This document shows positions 20,469-31,812 of a DNA stretch of 57,970 nt, piece after piece; within the stretch, counting starts at the first letter, position 1; the number at the start of each line of letters is the position of its first letter. The stretch covers positions 8,600 through 66,569 of the forward strand of contig MU130495.1 of assembly GCA_015039465.1 (NCBI GenBank). Reading direction: 5' to 3'. This stretch comes from Phlegmacium glaucopus (lineage: Eukaryota > Basidiomycota > Agaricomycetes > Agaricales > Cortinariaceae). The notes below the pieces were generated by a model. That model made no database searches. It was not told the origin of the DNA and saw only the letters and a program-made list of their open reading frames with translations. The position numbers were made by a program, and so were the translations under genes.

Positions 20469-22497
20469 TCACCCCTCCCATGATCTTGGTTCATGATAAT
20501 GGTTCACCGTATGTCTGTTGCCGACATTGGAGAAGCTCGCGTTCCGGATATTCCCCATATCCCGGTTTACCATCACGCCTGGACCGTTGTTGGTGAAATT
20601 AAAGTTTGAAGTCCCGGAGTCTGGTGAAAGTGGAGTGGATGGTGACCTCATTGCAGGTCGGGTGGATGTCTTCTTTCGCGGACTCCTTGGGCTTTCTGGC
20701 TGTCCATCTGTGGCCTTCCTTTCGTATCCTTGATCTTCCGAGTCCTTCCTCTTCTTAAATTGAGTAGGACTGGCTGTCTGAACCAGTGAGGAGGTGCCTT
20801 CTCCCTCATCCTCGTCATCTTCCCAATACCTCGGTTTCTGTTCAAAGTTCATCTGAGTCTTCCAGAATAGAGCAAAGGGTTGATCCACACACCGTTGATT
20901 TTCTTTCGCAGACGCCCTCCGGACCAGTACGAACCTTCAAACCACTGCCTGATGCTCTCGGTTTCTGTTTCGTCACGATTTGCTCTTCTTCCAGACATCC
21001 GAGTCTACGGGCTTCCTATTTTCCACATTCATGTTTAGTGCTTATTACAACATCTCAGATCATCAAACCTTCTTACCTTGTCCTTTTTGACTTTATCTCC
21101 AGCTAAACTACCCTTGTCGCTTCCCTGCTTCATTTATTTAGCGTCGTCGAATCGCACAAAAGCTTCTCGGTTAACTTACCTTTTCATTCTTGCTTGCCAA
21201 GCCTTTATGTTCGGCTTGGTGGTCTTCCTCAACTGCTTCAGACTCCACCTTCTCACTAGCGGTCTTCATCGAACTCGTTTTCTTCAGCTCTTGCTGTCGG
21301 AACTTTTCAGCGATATGCGCCTTCCAGCTACGAAGAATGGCAGCAATCTTATTCGATCCCGAATTGATAGGGACAGTCCCTTCGACTTTTGCCTCTGCCG
21401 GCAGCTGCAGACTTTCATCTTCGCTAACCACTTCCAGAGGACGATTAACGGTCTTGATCGAAGGCGATTTCTTCACCTCTTGCTGTCGAGACCCTTCAGC
21501 GACGGGCTCCTGGTTATTAGTAATGGCAGTACTAACCTTCTTCGATCCCGAATCGATGGGAACAATTCCTTCGACTTTCGCCTCTGCTGGAAGCTGGAGA
21601 CTTTCATGTTCGCTAACCGCTTCTAGCAGATGATTAACGGCCTTGATCGGACTCGATCTCTCGATCTCTTGCTGTCGGGACCCTTCAGCGACGGGCTCCT
21701 GGTTACTTGTAACAGCAACCTCCTTCGCTCCCGAATCGATGGGAACAATTCCTTCGACTTTCGCCTCTGCGGGGAGCTGGCATCCTTCATGTTCGCTGAC
21801 CACTTCCAACAGACTTGAATTTATGTCGACAATATGGTTTTTTGGTTGGGACATCTTCATGCATGATTATCAGCCGCCAGGTCTGAACGCGGAAAAAACC
21901 CATGCAGCAACCGAATCACGCCTTACCTCCATACGATCTGCCAGAGAATCTAGCTTGTGCAAAAGTTTCTTGATCTTCCCGAGATCGAGAACAATGAATA
22001 TCTTCCTTTTCAGGTATCTTTTGTCGCATTTTCTTTTTACAAGTTTTTGGGCGCGGTTGACAATCCTGAAAAAAGAAAAATTTAGCAAGTTTTGGTTCGA
22101 AACATTATAGTACTGATGGTATCGCGATATGGACACATACTTTTCAAATCTTCCGATAAGCGGACGTAAATGAGGGGGAGGCCAAATTGAGGGATAGGGT
22201 GATTTATCGTAGCAGTACCAAAGGACAGCGGCCAGGCCGGCAGCTTGGTGTGCGAATTGCTTGAAGTCTTGCATATGAATAATCTCCAAGCACTGAAGAA
22301 CCAAACCGTCAGTGGTCATATGGGCGGTGGCTAGCAGAGGTCAAAAGGATAACTACCTCAATATCGGTCAAAAGTGCCGAAATACTCTTGACTGGCACAT
22401 ATAGCTGAGTAGGAATTCTGTCCTCACTATCCACCATTTTCTTGATCATCATCTCAAGGACGGAGGCCTTCTCTACCGCGGTTTTTTGCCACTCCAT
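20469..22497 (-). pseudogene. Paralogue 1: helical-domain repeat protein, frameshifted
   Basis: Exons: 22497-22357, 22292-22141, 22065-21927, 21854-21180, 21124-21077 and from 21015 down. The N-terminal ~145 residues are all-helical (LTDIE, FKQFAHQAAGLAAVLWYCYDK, IVNRAQKLVKR...RYLKRKIF, KLDSLADRME). The pattern recalls HeLo/MLKL-type N-terminal bundles of fungal NLR-like proteins, but this is inference only. The fourth exon encodes three ~60-residue repeats (LLEVVSEHE...LPAEAKVEGIVPIDSG...QEPVAEGSRQQE). In the last exon the frame meets TGA at 20844-20842, one base out of step with the paralogue at 28581-31812; the other frame continues to 20469 through YWEDDEDEGEG, an SPRSPRKK patch and an Asn/Gly-rich segment (GNIRNASFSNVGN). 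The long C-terminal domain of the paralogue is absent. It is either a short protein of about 440 residues or a pseudogene. Confidence 0.65.
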
Positions 22498-23430
22498 TGA
22501 TTATGGCTTGTCTTCGCGGTTCTGTCCCTTTTTTCTGTACGCCTTTGCCCTCGAGGTACTATTTTAAAGGATTAGATGTGTGAGAGAGGAAGAGGGAAGA
22601 GAGAGAGGTGGGGGGAAAGCGAACATAGCCTCTGAGTCACAAGATATGCTGTGTAGTAAGTATGGGGGGAGGACAACAACTAATCCTCCTGAATGACAAA
22701 TGGCCGCCCTGAGAACCGGTTCCAGAGTTCCAAAAAAAGAATAATGGCCAGTGCCTAGTCCGGTTGAACATACGGAGGGGGGGGATCCAAAAAATGGCGA
22801 GCCAGTCGTTTCATCTGATTATACTAAATGGTAATAAATTACGTGAAGTTGTTTGAACGATACGGCCTTTCTCATCTCGTCGTGCATTATTGTCATTTGG
22901 TCGAGAGGATAAAGGTTTCTTGTATTCTGTAGAGGAATGTCGGTGACACCCATTTTTGGTCTAGTTCCCAACATACAATTATGACAATACTCAGGATCCC
23001 GGCCAACCCACTACTCCGCGGAAGATATCTTAGCGTTATAATACAATCAACATCGCCGGTCTATAACACCGATGCTGTAACTGCCAATGTAGATCAGAAG
23101 TCCAAAAGTTCTATCATAATCATCCGTGGGTTTCATTATTCTACCGCGATGGCCTGAGAGATTTGATGGATATATTCTTGTTCACCTTCCATCGAAGTTC
23201 TTGTGGGATTTGAATTAGACCTATTCAGTCCACGGTGACATTTTCTTTCCGAACGGACATGGTTTCCATTCGCAGGGACTCCTCCTGTTGGTCCACTTAT
23301 CGTTTTATTAAAGATTTTGATTTGGAGCTTGTCTCGGAAAGTGATTTATCCCAGGGGTTTCGGAAACAGCTGTCAATGTTATAAAGTCCTTGTGTCGTAA
23401 ATCGCCCCACCGTGTCAATCTGTGTCTGGC
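22498..23430. repeat. Segmental duplication flank, copy 1
   Basis: Noncoding sequence upstream of paralogue 1. It matches 31813-33230 upstream of paralogue 2 in the same order: GGATCCAAAAAATGGC..AGCCAGTCGT (22785), GATACGGCCTTTCTC (22859), GGTCTAGTTCCCAAC (22960), AAGATATCTTAGC (23022), ATGGCCTGAGAGATTTGATGG (23149), and GGGTTTCGGAAACAGCTGTCAA (23354). Together with the genes, the duplicated block is about 3 kb here. Confidence 0.75.
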
Positions 23431-23921
23431 AAATCAGGATGCGCCATTGTCACGTGCTAATGGATAGTTTCTGCCAGTGACACTGACAACAGATTGAACT
23501 TTGAAGGGCTCTCGTAATAATTAATTTTTTTTTAAATCGCAGTGCCATTAAGGTTTCGACTCAGTAAGATCAAATATTTTCCCACCAAATTTCGCGTCTG
23601 ATGTTTGAGGAGCCCTAGGCTCATCATCCCGGCGCCTATTTGTGATGGGTAGAGTTGTTTTTGAGTTGTTTACTTTTTCAAACCCAGCGGCACCTTTTCA
23701 TCTTCGGAGCATCAGACTGGGGCCAGAGACTCAGGTATATTAGCTGTCGCTTAAAAGATTCAATGATCCATTTCAAAGTTAAACTACAGAATGTCAATAA
23801 CAATCTTAGGTCTAGTTCCCAACCAATAAAGATCTGAAGGGTGCACCAAGTTTGACCAATGAATCTGATAGCGAAGGTGATCCTCAATTTTCGGAGATCA
23901 AGCCTCAGTGGCAGTAGGGCT

Positions 23922-24140
23922 GCGTACCGTAACCGTAGGCTACGGTATACGGTTGCTACGGTACGATAACGGGTACCGTATCGTGGAAGGTCTGGGGTGT
24001 CGAAAATACAGCCGTAAGCTTACGATTGTGCTACGGCTCGGTGAAATGTTTCAACTGATGGTCAATCCGAGTTCAGATTGAATTTTACCCGATCCCTAAC
24101 ATCAGCTGCCGAATTGTACACCGTGCAGAGTTCAAACGGC
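23922..24140. mobile_element. hAT-like terminal region rich in TACGGTAC words
   Basis: Starts TAGGGCTGCGTACCGTAACC and contains many copies of TACGGT/ACCGTA, the style of subterminal repeats seen in hAT family ends. No matching right end or target duplication was found before the SelO relic begins, so it is probably one end of a truncated copy. A related run (CCCGTACCGTAG...CACGGTACGG) lies at 27355-27405 inside another element. The stretch 23431-23921 holds nothing I recognise apart from a third copy of GGTCTAGTTCCCAAC near 23808. Confidence 0.5.
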
Positions 24141-24399
24141 CGGCCGACTACTTATTTTTATTCTTTAAAAATAAGTTTTATTTTTTATTGGTTTAAAATT
24201 ATATTTTTCTTAAATTACAAATTACAAATTACCTCATTGATATCCTGACTCACTTATGTCACCGCTAGAAGAGACTGATGAGGCTCCCACTGGCACCAGT
24301 GGTTTCGTCCCAATGGACATCAATCTGGTTCTTGGGCTGGCGAGCTATTACCATTCGTACGTGATTTCCTGACCATCCGAGTCCTCCAATTCCGCCTAA

Positions 24400-25480
24400 C
24401 TTTCATATTCAGTTGTTATACCTCACCCAACCGATCCCGAACTCTCCTACGAGCTTCGGCTCAACTGCTCAAGGGTTTAGAACGTTCAGGTCGTACCACG
24501 ATCTGCAGATGGCTTGGCCGTCCGCCGCTCGTCTATCCGCGAATACCTCTGTTCTGAAGGTACCCATTTTCACCTAAATGTTCCACACCCTCACGACACT
24601 CATACAACAAGATTAGCATACAGGCTCTTAAGATACCACCCGCACCTTGTCCCTCGTCTCCTTGCCCATCCTTCCAGTCGCGCGTGAACGCGTAGAAACG
24701 GCCTGTGTTCTCACCCGGATGGTCTCGTCATTTGTCCGCATCGGGTGCTTCGAAGATTTCAACAGTCCCACGAACATGTTTTTCTTTGGCAGACAGCAAC
24801 AGAAACCTGATGGATTATGACTATTAGGCGAATGAATTGTGATGTTTAGAAATCGAACATTGACGAACAGAAGGCGTGCAGCAAAGGGTTGGTCCTGAAA
24901 GTGTCTAGAAGGAATGCGAAGATGGTCGCTGGTTGGCAAGCTTATGGATTCATGAATGGAGTTATAAATACAGATAAGTAAGTGTTTTCCTTATCAAACT
25001 TTTGAACTCGACTAAATAAACCCATTTCAGTGCGTCAATCCTTGGATTAACTATTGACTATGGTGTTTACCGACAGATTTCTATTCTCACTCGTAATTTC
25101 TAAGCGTTAACTTAGGGTCGTATGCTCTCATGGACGTCTTTGATCCAGCACATGTTTGTAACCAGGCCGATATACTTACAAATTACGTTGCATCTCCCCA
25201 ACTAATCATCCTCTCCTTTATAAATTTCAAGTACCAACCAAATATGATGTGTGCGTCCATCTCCTGACATCAACGTTCAATTAAAAATGCCTTTACCTTT
25301 TTTTTGTAGAGCATATGCTATCCGTGCTCTCTCTTAAACGCCCTTGCTCCTCTCGTCGGTGCCGAAGAAGAGTTAGGAGGGCATGGCCCTCTCTGCGCGA
25401 TGGGCTGAAGGCGTCTAGTGAACTCGATAGAACAACACAGGAAACGACAGCTGTTGGGCATGGACTGCGGAAGGTGCGAC
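24400..25480 (+). pseudogene. SelO (UPF0061) pseudoenzyme-kinase relic
   Basis: Pieces of the SelO protein adenylyltransferase lie in order but in shifting frames: HPTDPELSYELRL (about 24424), ADGLAVRRSSIREYLCSE (24501-24558), LSLVSLPILPVARERVETACVLTRM, then VRIGCFEDFNSPTNMFFFG (to about 24790), GWQAYGFMNGVINTDN (24931-24977), an intron to 25030, NASILGLTIDYG, then YALMDVFDPAHVCNQADILTNY (25120-25180) and NALAPLVGAEEELG (25340-25378). SelO transfers AMP to proteins in mitochondria. Of its diagnostic motifs GVxNTDN is kept. At least four frameshifts, the loss of the N-terminal region and short gaps show decay. Some old introns keep GT-AG ends. It lies between a hAT-like end and A-rich sequence; no parent copy is in the window. 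Confidence 0.75.
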
Positions 25481-26311
25481 GGAGTCAAGTCTCACTAACC
25501 AGTACGCCACCCATCATCAGTCACCCCCAAACCACCCAAGACACTCGCTACCCCAGCCGCTTACTGCCAGTTATTTCCCTTAAATACTAATTCTATTTAG
25601 CTAGCCCGGCTGTCCTCGAGACGCTCTTTAAATATCCTTATCCGCACTAGCGGACCCCGTCGCCCTCGCCCATCAAGTCAACCCCAACACTCTCAGTTTC
25701 ATCTTCTCAGGATCTTAACAGGGGAGCATAGTCTAAGACGGTGGAGGATACACCGACCGGCTTTTACTCCGCTGCTTTGTCAGTGGGGGGGCATGGTATT
25801 CTATGGCTCTTGTAGTCTTAGATAGGTTTTGACTTAACACACCCTTAGCTTGCTCTCGTAATTACTTTCCTGTACGCTAGTACTGTGTACCATGAGGACT
25901 TGGTCTTCGCGCACAATAAATTTGATTAAAAAAATAAAAATAAAAAAGTCTCACTAAAAATTAAAGACTTACAAACGTCTATTTGTAACTCACATAGCGT
26001 CTTGGTCTCCGTCGCCAGGATTCAAGCGACGATTCTCAACTATTCAAACCTCTCCTTGGATTGATGGAATCCTCTCAACTTGATTTCCACTCTACTTTTC
26101 CGAGTCGTACCCTCTCAACTTTCAAACCTTCTTTACTCGCACAATGTCAAGACCCCAAGTCCTAATTTAACACCAATATCTTGAGCGTCACGCCCAAGCT
26201 CCAAAAAGTAGGTCATGGAGCAGCTACTACTGAATGGCTTAATTGGCTAGAACGTTACGCCATGCGAACCCCGAGAAAGTGATGTGATGTTTCCCAGCAC
26301 TTTTTACCAAC
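25481..26311. other. No gene; A-rich tail-like tract near 25912
   Basis: No coding frame with support. At 25912-25953 an AATAAATTTGATT is followed by A-rich sequence (AAAAAAATAAAAATAAAAAA), as at the 3' end of a retroposed transcript or non-LTR element, but the body upstream (25600-25910) matches nothing I recognise. Confidence 0.4.
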
Positions 26312-28227
26312 TAGTGTTACCGAAGTTCGGTTCAGTTCGGTTCTTCAACCATTTTTGAAGAACCGAGAACCGAACCGAAGGGTCCCCTGCTGAACTGAAC
26401 TGGAACCAGAACCGGAACCGATAGAACCGGTTCTCACAGTTCAGTTCAGTTCTAGAACCGGTTCGGACCGTCGAACCGAAACAAAAAACCTTGTAAACCT
26501 TGCAAATGCTGAGAATGTGTTTTATCCATTCAATTTCCTTACATTTTTTTCTTTTGGTGGTAATACATATTGTTAATTCATTATTACATACACATAGTAG
26601 CCTACTAAAATAAACCCATGGTGGGTTGTTGTTGTTCTTATGGTAGCCTATTGTATTCAACCATCATTCGTTTGTCGCCATTTATCTGTCGTAGTTTTCA
26701 TTAGAATTAAATGAAAATTAGAAAAAAACCTCACGAGGTTGTTGCGGGTGGTGGGGATGTTCTTAGGTGTTGCTTGGATGGGTCCTGGGCGTCATACGCG
26801 TCGTACACGTCATATGTCAATCGTAGCTGTCCATAGAGTTAATAATAAAAAAAGAAAAACAACTGATGGGCGTTTAAAACAAGGGCAGAGGTGTCTAACA
26901 GGAGGGTCGTAGTGGTGCAAGTGATGGTCGAGTCGTGGTCCTCGCCGTCGTTCGACATGGTGATGGTTGTTGTCGTCGGTAGTGGTGGCCACAAGTGAGT
27001 GGTGGTCTGCTATGTCCGTCGCCATCGTTGTCTGGCCGTCACCATTGTTGTCTGGCTGTCGCCATTGTTGTCTGGGTAGTCTGCTTGACGATGATAATTG
27101 AGTAATTATGGATGTAATGGGATGAGTCGAATACTCACATTAACGCCAGCGGCCGGAACGCTTACAGGAGCGAGATCATTGTTTGCCAAGGTGGAAGCCA
27201 AAGTAGAGACTCGGCGGTCATGGGCAGTCTGATTGATGACGATGGTAAATACTTAATGCTGCGATGGGCAAAGTTGAACGCTCACATTAATGCTAAACCC
27301 GTACTACCAGATATGGCTGTGGACTACCATAGACCTACGGCTGTTGCTTTCCAAAACCCGTACCGTAGTTATGGTCTGCTCTGAAGCCACGGTACGGTTG
27401 CCATTAACACTCGGGTGGTGCAAGTGATGGTCGCGGTCGTAGTCCTCGCCGTCGTTTGATGTGGCGACAGTTGTTGTCATCGGTAGTGGTGCCCGCAGTG
27501 AGTAATGGCCTGATATGACTGTCGTCATCATTGTTATGCTTGTGTTGAGCCGTCCCCGTATACTGCCGTTACTTCATTCATTCGTCGTTGCCGTCCATCC
27601 GTTCGTTGTCATCGTTTATCTGTTTGTTGTTGTTGTCCAATCATTTGTTGTTGTCGTCTAATCATTTGCTGTCATCATTTGTTCATTCCTTTGTTCGTTG
27701 TCTTTGGTTCGTTTGTGCTCATCATCATGATGTGGCGAAGTGATGTGGCTCATCGCCGCTGTCGTTGTAAAATAAAATAAAAAACCCAAGAGTTGTCATC
27801 ATTATCGTAGTGCATTAAAATAAGGGACTTACTTAAACTTATAGTAACTTCCCGGGTTGTTGGTGTTGTTGGTGTTGTTGCTAGAGTCGTTGGCGTTGTT
27901 GCTGGAGTCGTTGGCGTTGTTGTCGTGCAATGAGACTTTTCAAAGTCTGACTCCCAAAGCATCGGGTCTGGCGCCTAACGACATTTGTAGATTATAATTA
28001 ATATAAAATCATCAATTCTCTATGGAAATTTTAGAAAAAAATACCATCAGAAAGTTCGGTTCAAACCGGTTCGAACCCGGTTCTCAAAATCCTAGAAAAT
28101 TGAGAACCGAGAACCGAACAGACAGCCCAAAATCTTTGGACCGAACTGAACTGAACCTGAACCGATGGTTCGGTTCTTTCGGTTCTCGGTTCTTGCGTCA
28201 GTTCGGAACCGAACTTTGGCATCACTA
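26312..28227. mobile_element. 1.9-kb hAT-like element with 8-bp target duplication
   Basis: Left end TAGTGTTACCGAAGTTCGGT and right end (read in reverse) TAGTGATGCCAAAGTTCGGT are imperfect terminal inverted repeats. Subterminal regions (26320-26490 and 28040-28210) are packed with GGTTC/GAACC. The 8-bp direct repeat TTACCAAC flanks the element (26304-26311 and 28228-28235). An 8-bp duplication with TA...TA-type ends is the hAT signature. The interior is GTT/GTC-rich low complexity with an internal duplication (about 26890-27050 and 27405-27545). No transposase frame is visible, so the element would need one in trans. Part of the interior may be another insertion. Confidence 0.75.
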
Positions 28228-28580
28228 TTACCAACGCCAATGCTTTCTTCAAATTGCTCAACTGTTTCCTCCGGCTCGGAGTCGCCTCGCTCCATTAAAT
28301 ATAACCGTATGTGCCGCTAGCTCCGCATCTAATTCTGCTACATTTTTTTCAGCTGGTGTTGACTCGGATGTCAAAGTCATGATCAATAAGGCTCATCTCG
28401 GATTGAATGCAGTTTTAAGGTTCCTCAAGATGTATAATATACGAATGTTGATCATAGATCATTATACTAGAAGGTATGTACATGACGATGTCATTATCTA
28501 CCCCCCCCGCACCTCTCGAGACCAAAAACTAACACAAAATTCGAACCAACAGGAGTGATATTACAAACTTTAGCCCTATT
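28228..28580. other. No gene recognised
   Basis: Short AT-rich stretch after the element. Weak ORFs on both strands have no recognisable motif. A C8 run lies at 28502-28509. Confidence 0.4.
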
Positions 28581-31500
28581 TTATTTATTTTTCAGAAGTG
28601 AAGGCAAGATAGCGCCATACAAGTATTCTGTAGACAAGATCCAGGTCAGCGGTGATATTTCACGTGTAACACTGAAATAAGGCTTACCAGACTCGATAGG
28701 TGGACGCACTGGCACCACAGTTGATGCGATCTCATACAACCCCTGTCGCTCAATGACCGTCTGACTGCTGGTACCATTCACCTCCGAAACCTAGGGTTAC
28801 CAAAGTTCAGTTCAGTTCAGTTCTTCACCTCCTCAGCCTGAACTGAACTGAACTGTTTGCATATGGTCCTGAACTGAACTGAACCATTGAAGAACTGGTT
28901 CAAACTGAACTGAACTGAAGAACCATTATAAAATCTGAAATTTTACCTTTTTCTGAAGATTTATTGTACAAAGACCTTCCTTAGCCCTTAGCCACTTGAT
29001 TTCCACTCATATATGATCTCAGAACTCCTTTAGAACACAGAAAACCATTGATTTATATTTATTTTCCTAAATAGGCAGTACTAATCTATGCTGACATAAT
29101 AACATCAAATACCAAGTCTGGCCATTACCTCCTTCCTTAGCCATTATTTCATGCTCAAAAGGACTGCCAAACCATTCCAATGTTCATAAATTACTGAAGG
29201 ATCACTTTCCAGAAAATGTTAAGTCAAAAGAAGAGAATTGCCTGGCCATCTAGGACCTAACAGTTCAGCAGTTCAGTTCAGTTCGAACTGCATGAACCAT
29301 AAATCTCTAAATGCCTGAACCTGAACTGAACTGAACTGAATTATCAGTTCAGTTCAGTTCAGTTCAGGTTCATGAGTCAGTTCTGAACTGAACTTTGGTA
29401 ACCCTACCGAAACCGACTGACAGAACGTATCTTGTGACAGATCAGATGGCAACTCCAGTATGACAAGCTGACAAAGGTTGGAGTATAGGGGAACTTCGGA
29501 TGCTGGTGTCCCTGGGGCTAGTCCCTTGAACCAAGAAAGCCAACCTGAGATGGTATGACTGTCGCCACCAGGAGAAATCAAGGACCAACATGATTTAACC
29601 AGGACATCAAAATGTTTAGGTGGGGGTGGTGGAGACCCAACATCTTCTGTGCCATGAAATCTAACATTTGCACTAGGAAGGGCACGGTACCTCCCAAATC
29701 CAATCCCAGTCTGTCGCTCATTCCTGTCATCAACATAAAATCCCCAAGAAACAACTCCCCTAGAATGCTCCTCCGTGATTCTTGAATGGTATTTTGTACA
29801 TTCTGTACTGGAAGATGCTTCCTTTGACCTGCTCCCTGTAAATGATGCTGTTGGTATAACTGCCACTAAACCTGCAACAGTCCCGCCCATTGTAACTTTG
29901 TTGGCTGTAATCTCCTTGGTTTCTTGATTGAATGCTAGGGTTTTGAAAGGTTGGAGTACATCAATTTCAGTGTACTTGTCCTTTATATCTATCTCCACCC
30001 CCACGTAAACTTGTTCATAAGCCAGGCCAGCTGATTTCCTAGCCTGGAAGTTGAGCTTTGTGAATTCAACATGAGCTTTGGATTGAAGCCGCTTTGGTTT
30101 TAATTGACCAGGAGTTGTCTGGCTTTGTTGTAAGATTGTGTTTAATCAAAAGTCTTGCAGACACTTACCTGGACCACTAATCTACCATTGATTTCCAACT
30201 CCTGGAAAGGTCTGGAGGAAGAGGAATTACTTTTACCTTTGGCTTGAACATCAAAGGAGATACCAGGGATTGATGAATCTCCATTTCCAGCACCCTCTGG
30301 ATCTTCTGGAACACCATCAGGCTTACTATCATCAGGGTTGCCATTTCCCTGACCATTGTCCTCTTCCATACCACCATGATTATCATTTCCACCTCCTGAA
30401 TGACTCCTACTATCATCAGGGTTGCCATTTCTTTGACCATCATCATTATCATCAGAGTGACCATGACTGTTGTCACCTTCTATACCACCATGATTATCCT
30501 TTCCACCCCCTGGGTAGGTACTGGCCGTCTGAACCCGGGAGGAAGTACCTTCTCCCTTATCTTTGTCTTCCCAATACTGTTCGAGTTCAGCTGAGTCTTC
30601 CAGAATCAAGCAAAAGGTTGATACACCCACCGTTAACTTTCCTTCCCAGACACCCTCCGGACTGCTAGTGCGAATATTCAAACCAGTTGCTGCTTTCAGC
30701 TTCTGATTCATCACGATCTGTTCTTCTACCAGATATCCGAGTCGATGAGCTTCCTATTTCCACATTCAGGTTTGGTACTTATTAGAACATCCTAGATCAT
30801 TAAATCTTCTCACCTCCTCCTTTACGTCTTGCTCTCCAGCTAAATGACCCTCGTCACTTTCCTGCTTCATTTCCTTAGCGTCATCAAACCACACAAAAGC
30901 TTCTCGATTAACTTACCTTTTCATTCTTGCTTGCAAAACCTTTATGTTCGGCTTGGTGATCTTCCTCAACTGCTTCAGATTCCACCTTCTGAATGGTAGT
31001 TGATTTCTTCATCTCTTGCTGTCGAGACCCTTCAGCGACGAGCCACTGGTTACTAGGAAAAATTCCTTCGACATTCGCCTCTGCCGGAGGATGGGGTCTG
31101 TTAAACATGCTGACCACTTCCAGCAGAGTTGAATTCATATCGACAGTAAATTTTGTTTTGGACTTCTTCACATAGGGTTATCAGCCGCCAGCCTTGAACA
31201 GGGAAAAAACCTGTGTAGCAAACAAATCACGTCTTACCTCTATATCTGCTGCCAGAGAATCTAGCTTGCGCAAATGTTTCTGAATCTCCCCATGATCGAA
31301 GACGACGAATATCTTTCTTTTCAGAAAATTTTTCTCGCATGTTCTTTCTACAAGTTTGTGGGCGCTGTCAACAGTTCTAAAGCAGAAAAATTAGCAAATA
31401 CTGCTCCGAAACATCATAGTACTATGGGGGGTAATATTGCGATATGGACACATACTTTTCCAAGTCACCGATAGGCAGACGTAAATGAGGGGGCGGCCAA

Positions 31501-31812
31501 ATTGTGGGATAGAGTGAGTTATCGTAGCAATACCAAAGGATAGCGACTAGGCCGGCAGCTTGGTGGACGAATCGCTTGAAATCTTCTAGATAAGTAGTGT
31601 CCAAGGACTGAAGAACCAAGGTGTCAGTGGTCATATGAGTGGCGGGTAGCAGAGGTCAAAAGGATGACTACCTCAATATCCGTTAAAATTGTCGAAATAA
31701 TCTTGACTGGCTGAAACAGCTGAGCAGGAATTCTGTCCTCGTTCCCCATCATTCTCTTGATCATCATCTCAAGGACGGAGGCATTCACTACGGCGGTTTG
31801 TTGCCACCCCAT
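28581..31812 (-). pseudogene. Paralogue 2: helical-domain protein, split by a MITE
   Basis: Exons: 31812-31672, 31607-31456, 31376-31238, 31165-30917, 30861-30814, 30753-30169, then 30118-28581 interrupted by the element at 28792-29406. Exons 1-3 and 5 have exactly the lengths of paralogue 1 (141, 152, 139, 48 bases). The protein has the N-terminal helical bundle, one (not three) LLEVVS...AEGSRQQE repeat, a Gly/Asn/Asp/His-rich linker with duplicated NHGG...NPDDS units, then a C-terminal domain (GVVSWGFYVDDRNERQTGIGFGRYRALP) known to me only from hypothetical mushroom proteins. Without the 615-bp element and one 8-bp duplicate the last exon is open over 305 codons, so the MITE is the only clear lesion. 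A possible 60-bp in-frame intron lies near the end (28632-28691). Function is unknown. Confidence 0.75.
28792..29406. mobile_element. 615-bp hAT-like MITE, copy 1
   Basis: The ends are TAGGGTTACCAAAGTTCAGT and its complement, with long GTTCA/TGAAC subterminal tandem runs at both sides. The 8-bp CCGAAACC is duplicated at 28784-28791 and 29407-29414. No coding capacity. A copy of the same 615-bp length and near-identical sequence is at 52802-53416. It sits in the last long exon of paralogue 2 and introduces stops there. Confidence 0.9.

Noticed and set aside
24256..24695. A neat three-exon 107-residue ORF with phase-0 introns
   Set aside because: The same exons in another frame match SelO (RRSSIREYLCSE), so the tidy frame is a by-product of shifted codons and surviving old introns.
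26700..27970. Several His/Thr/Asp-rich minus-strand ORFs
   Set aside because: They derive from GTT/GTC-type low-complexity sequence inside the 1.9-kb element, with no domain and no codon pattern.
28060..28085. GGTTCGAACCC resembling a tRNA B box
   Set aside because: It belongs to the GGTTC/GAACC subterminal repeats of the hAT-like element, and no cloverleaf can be drawn around it.
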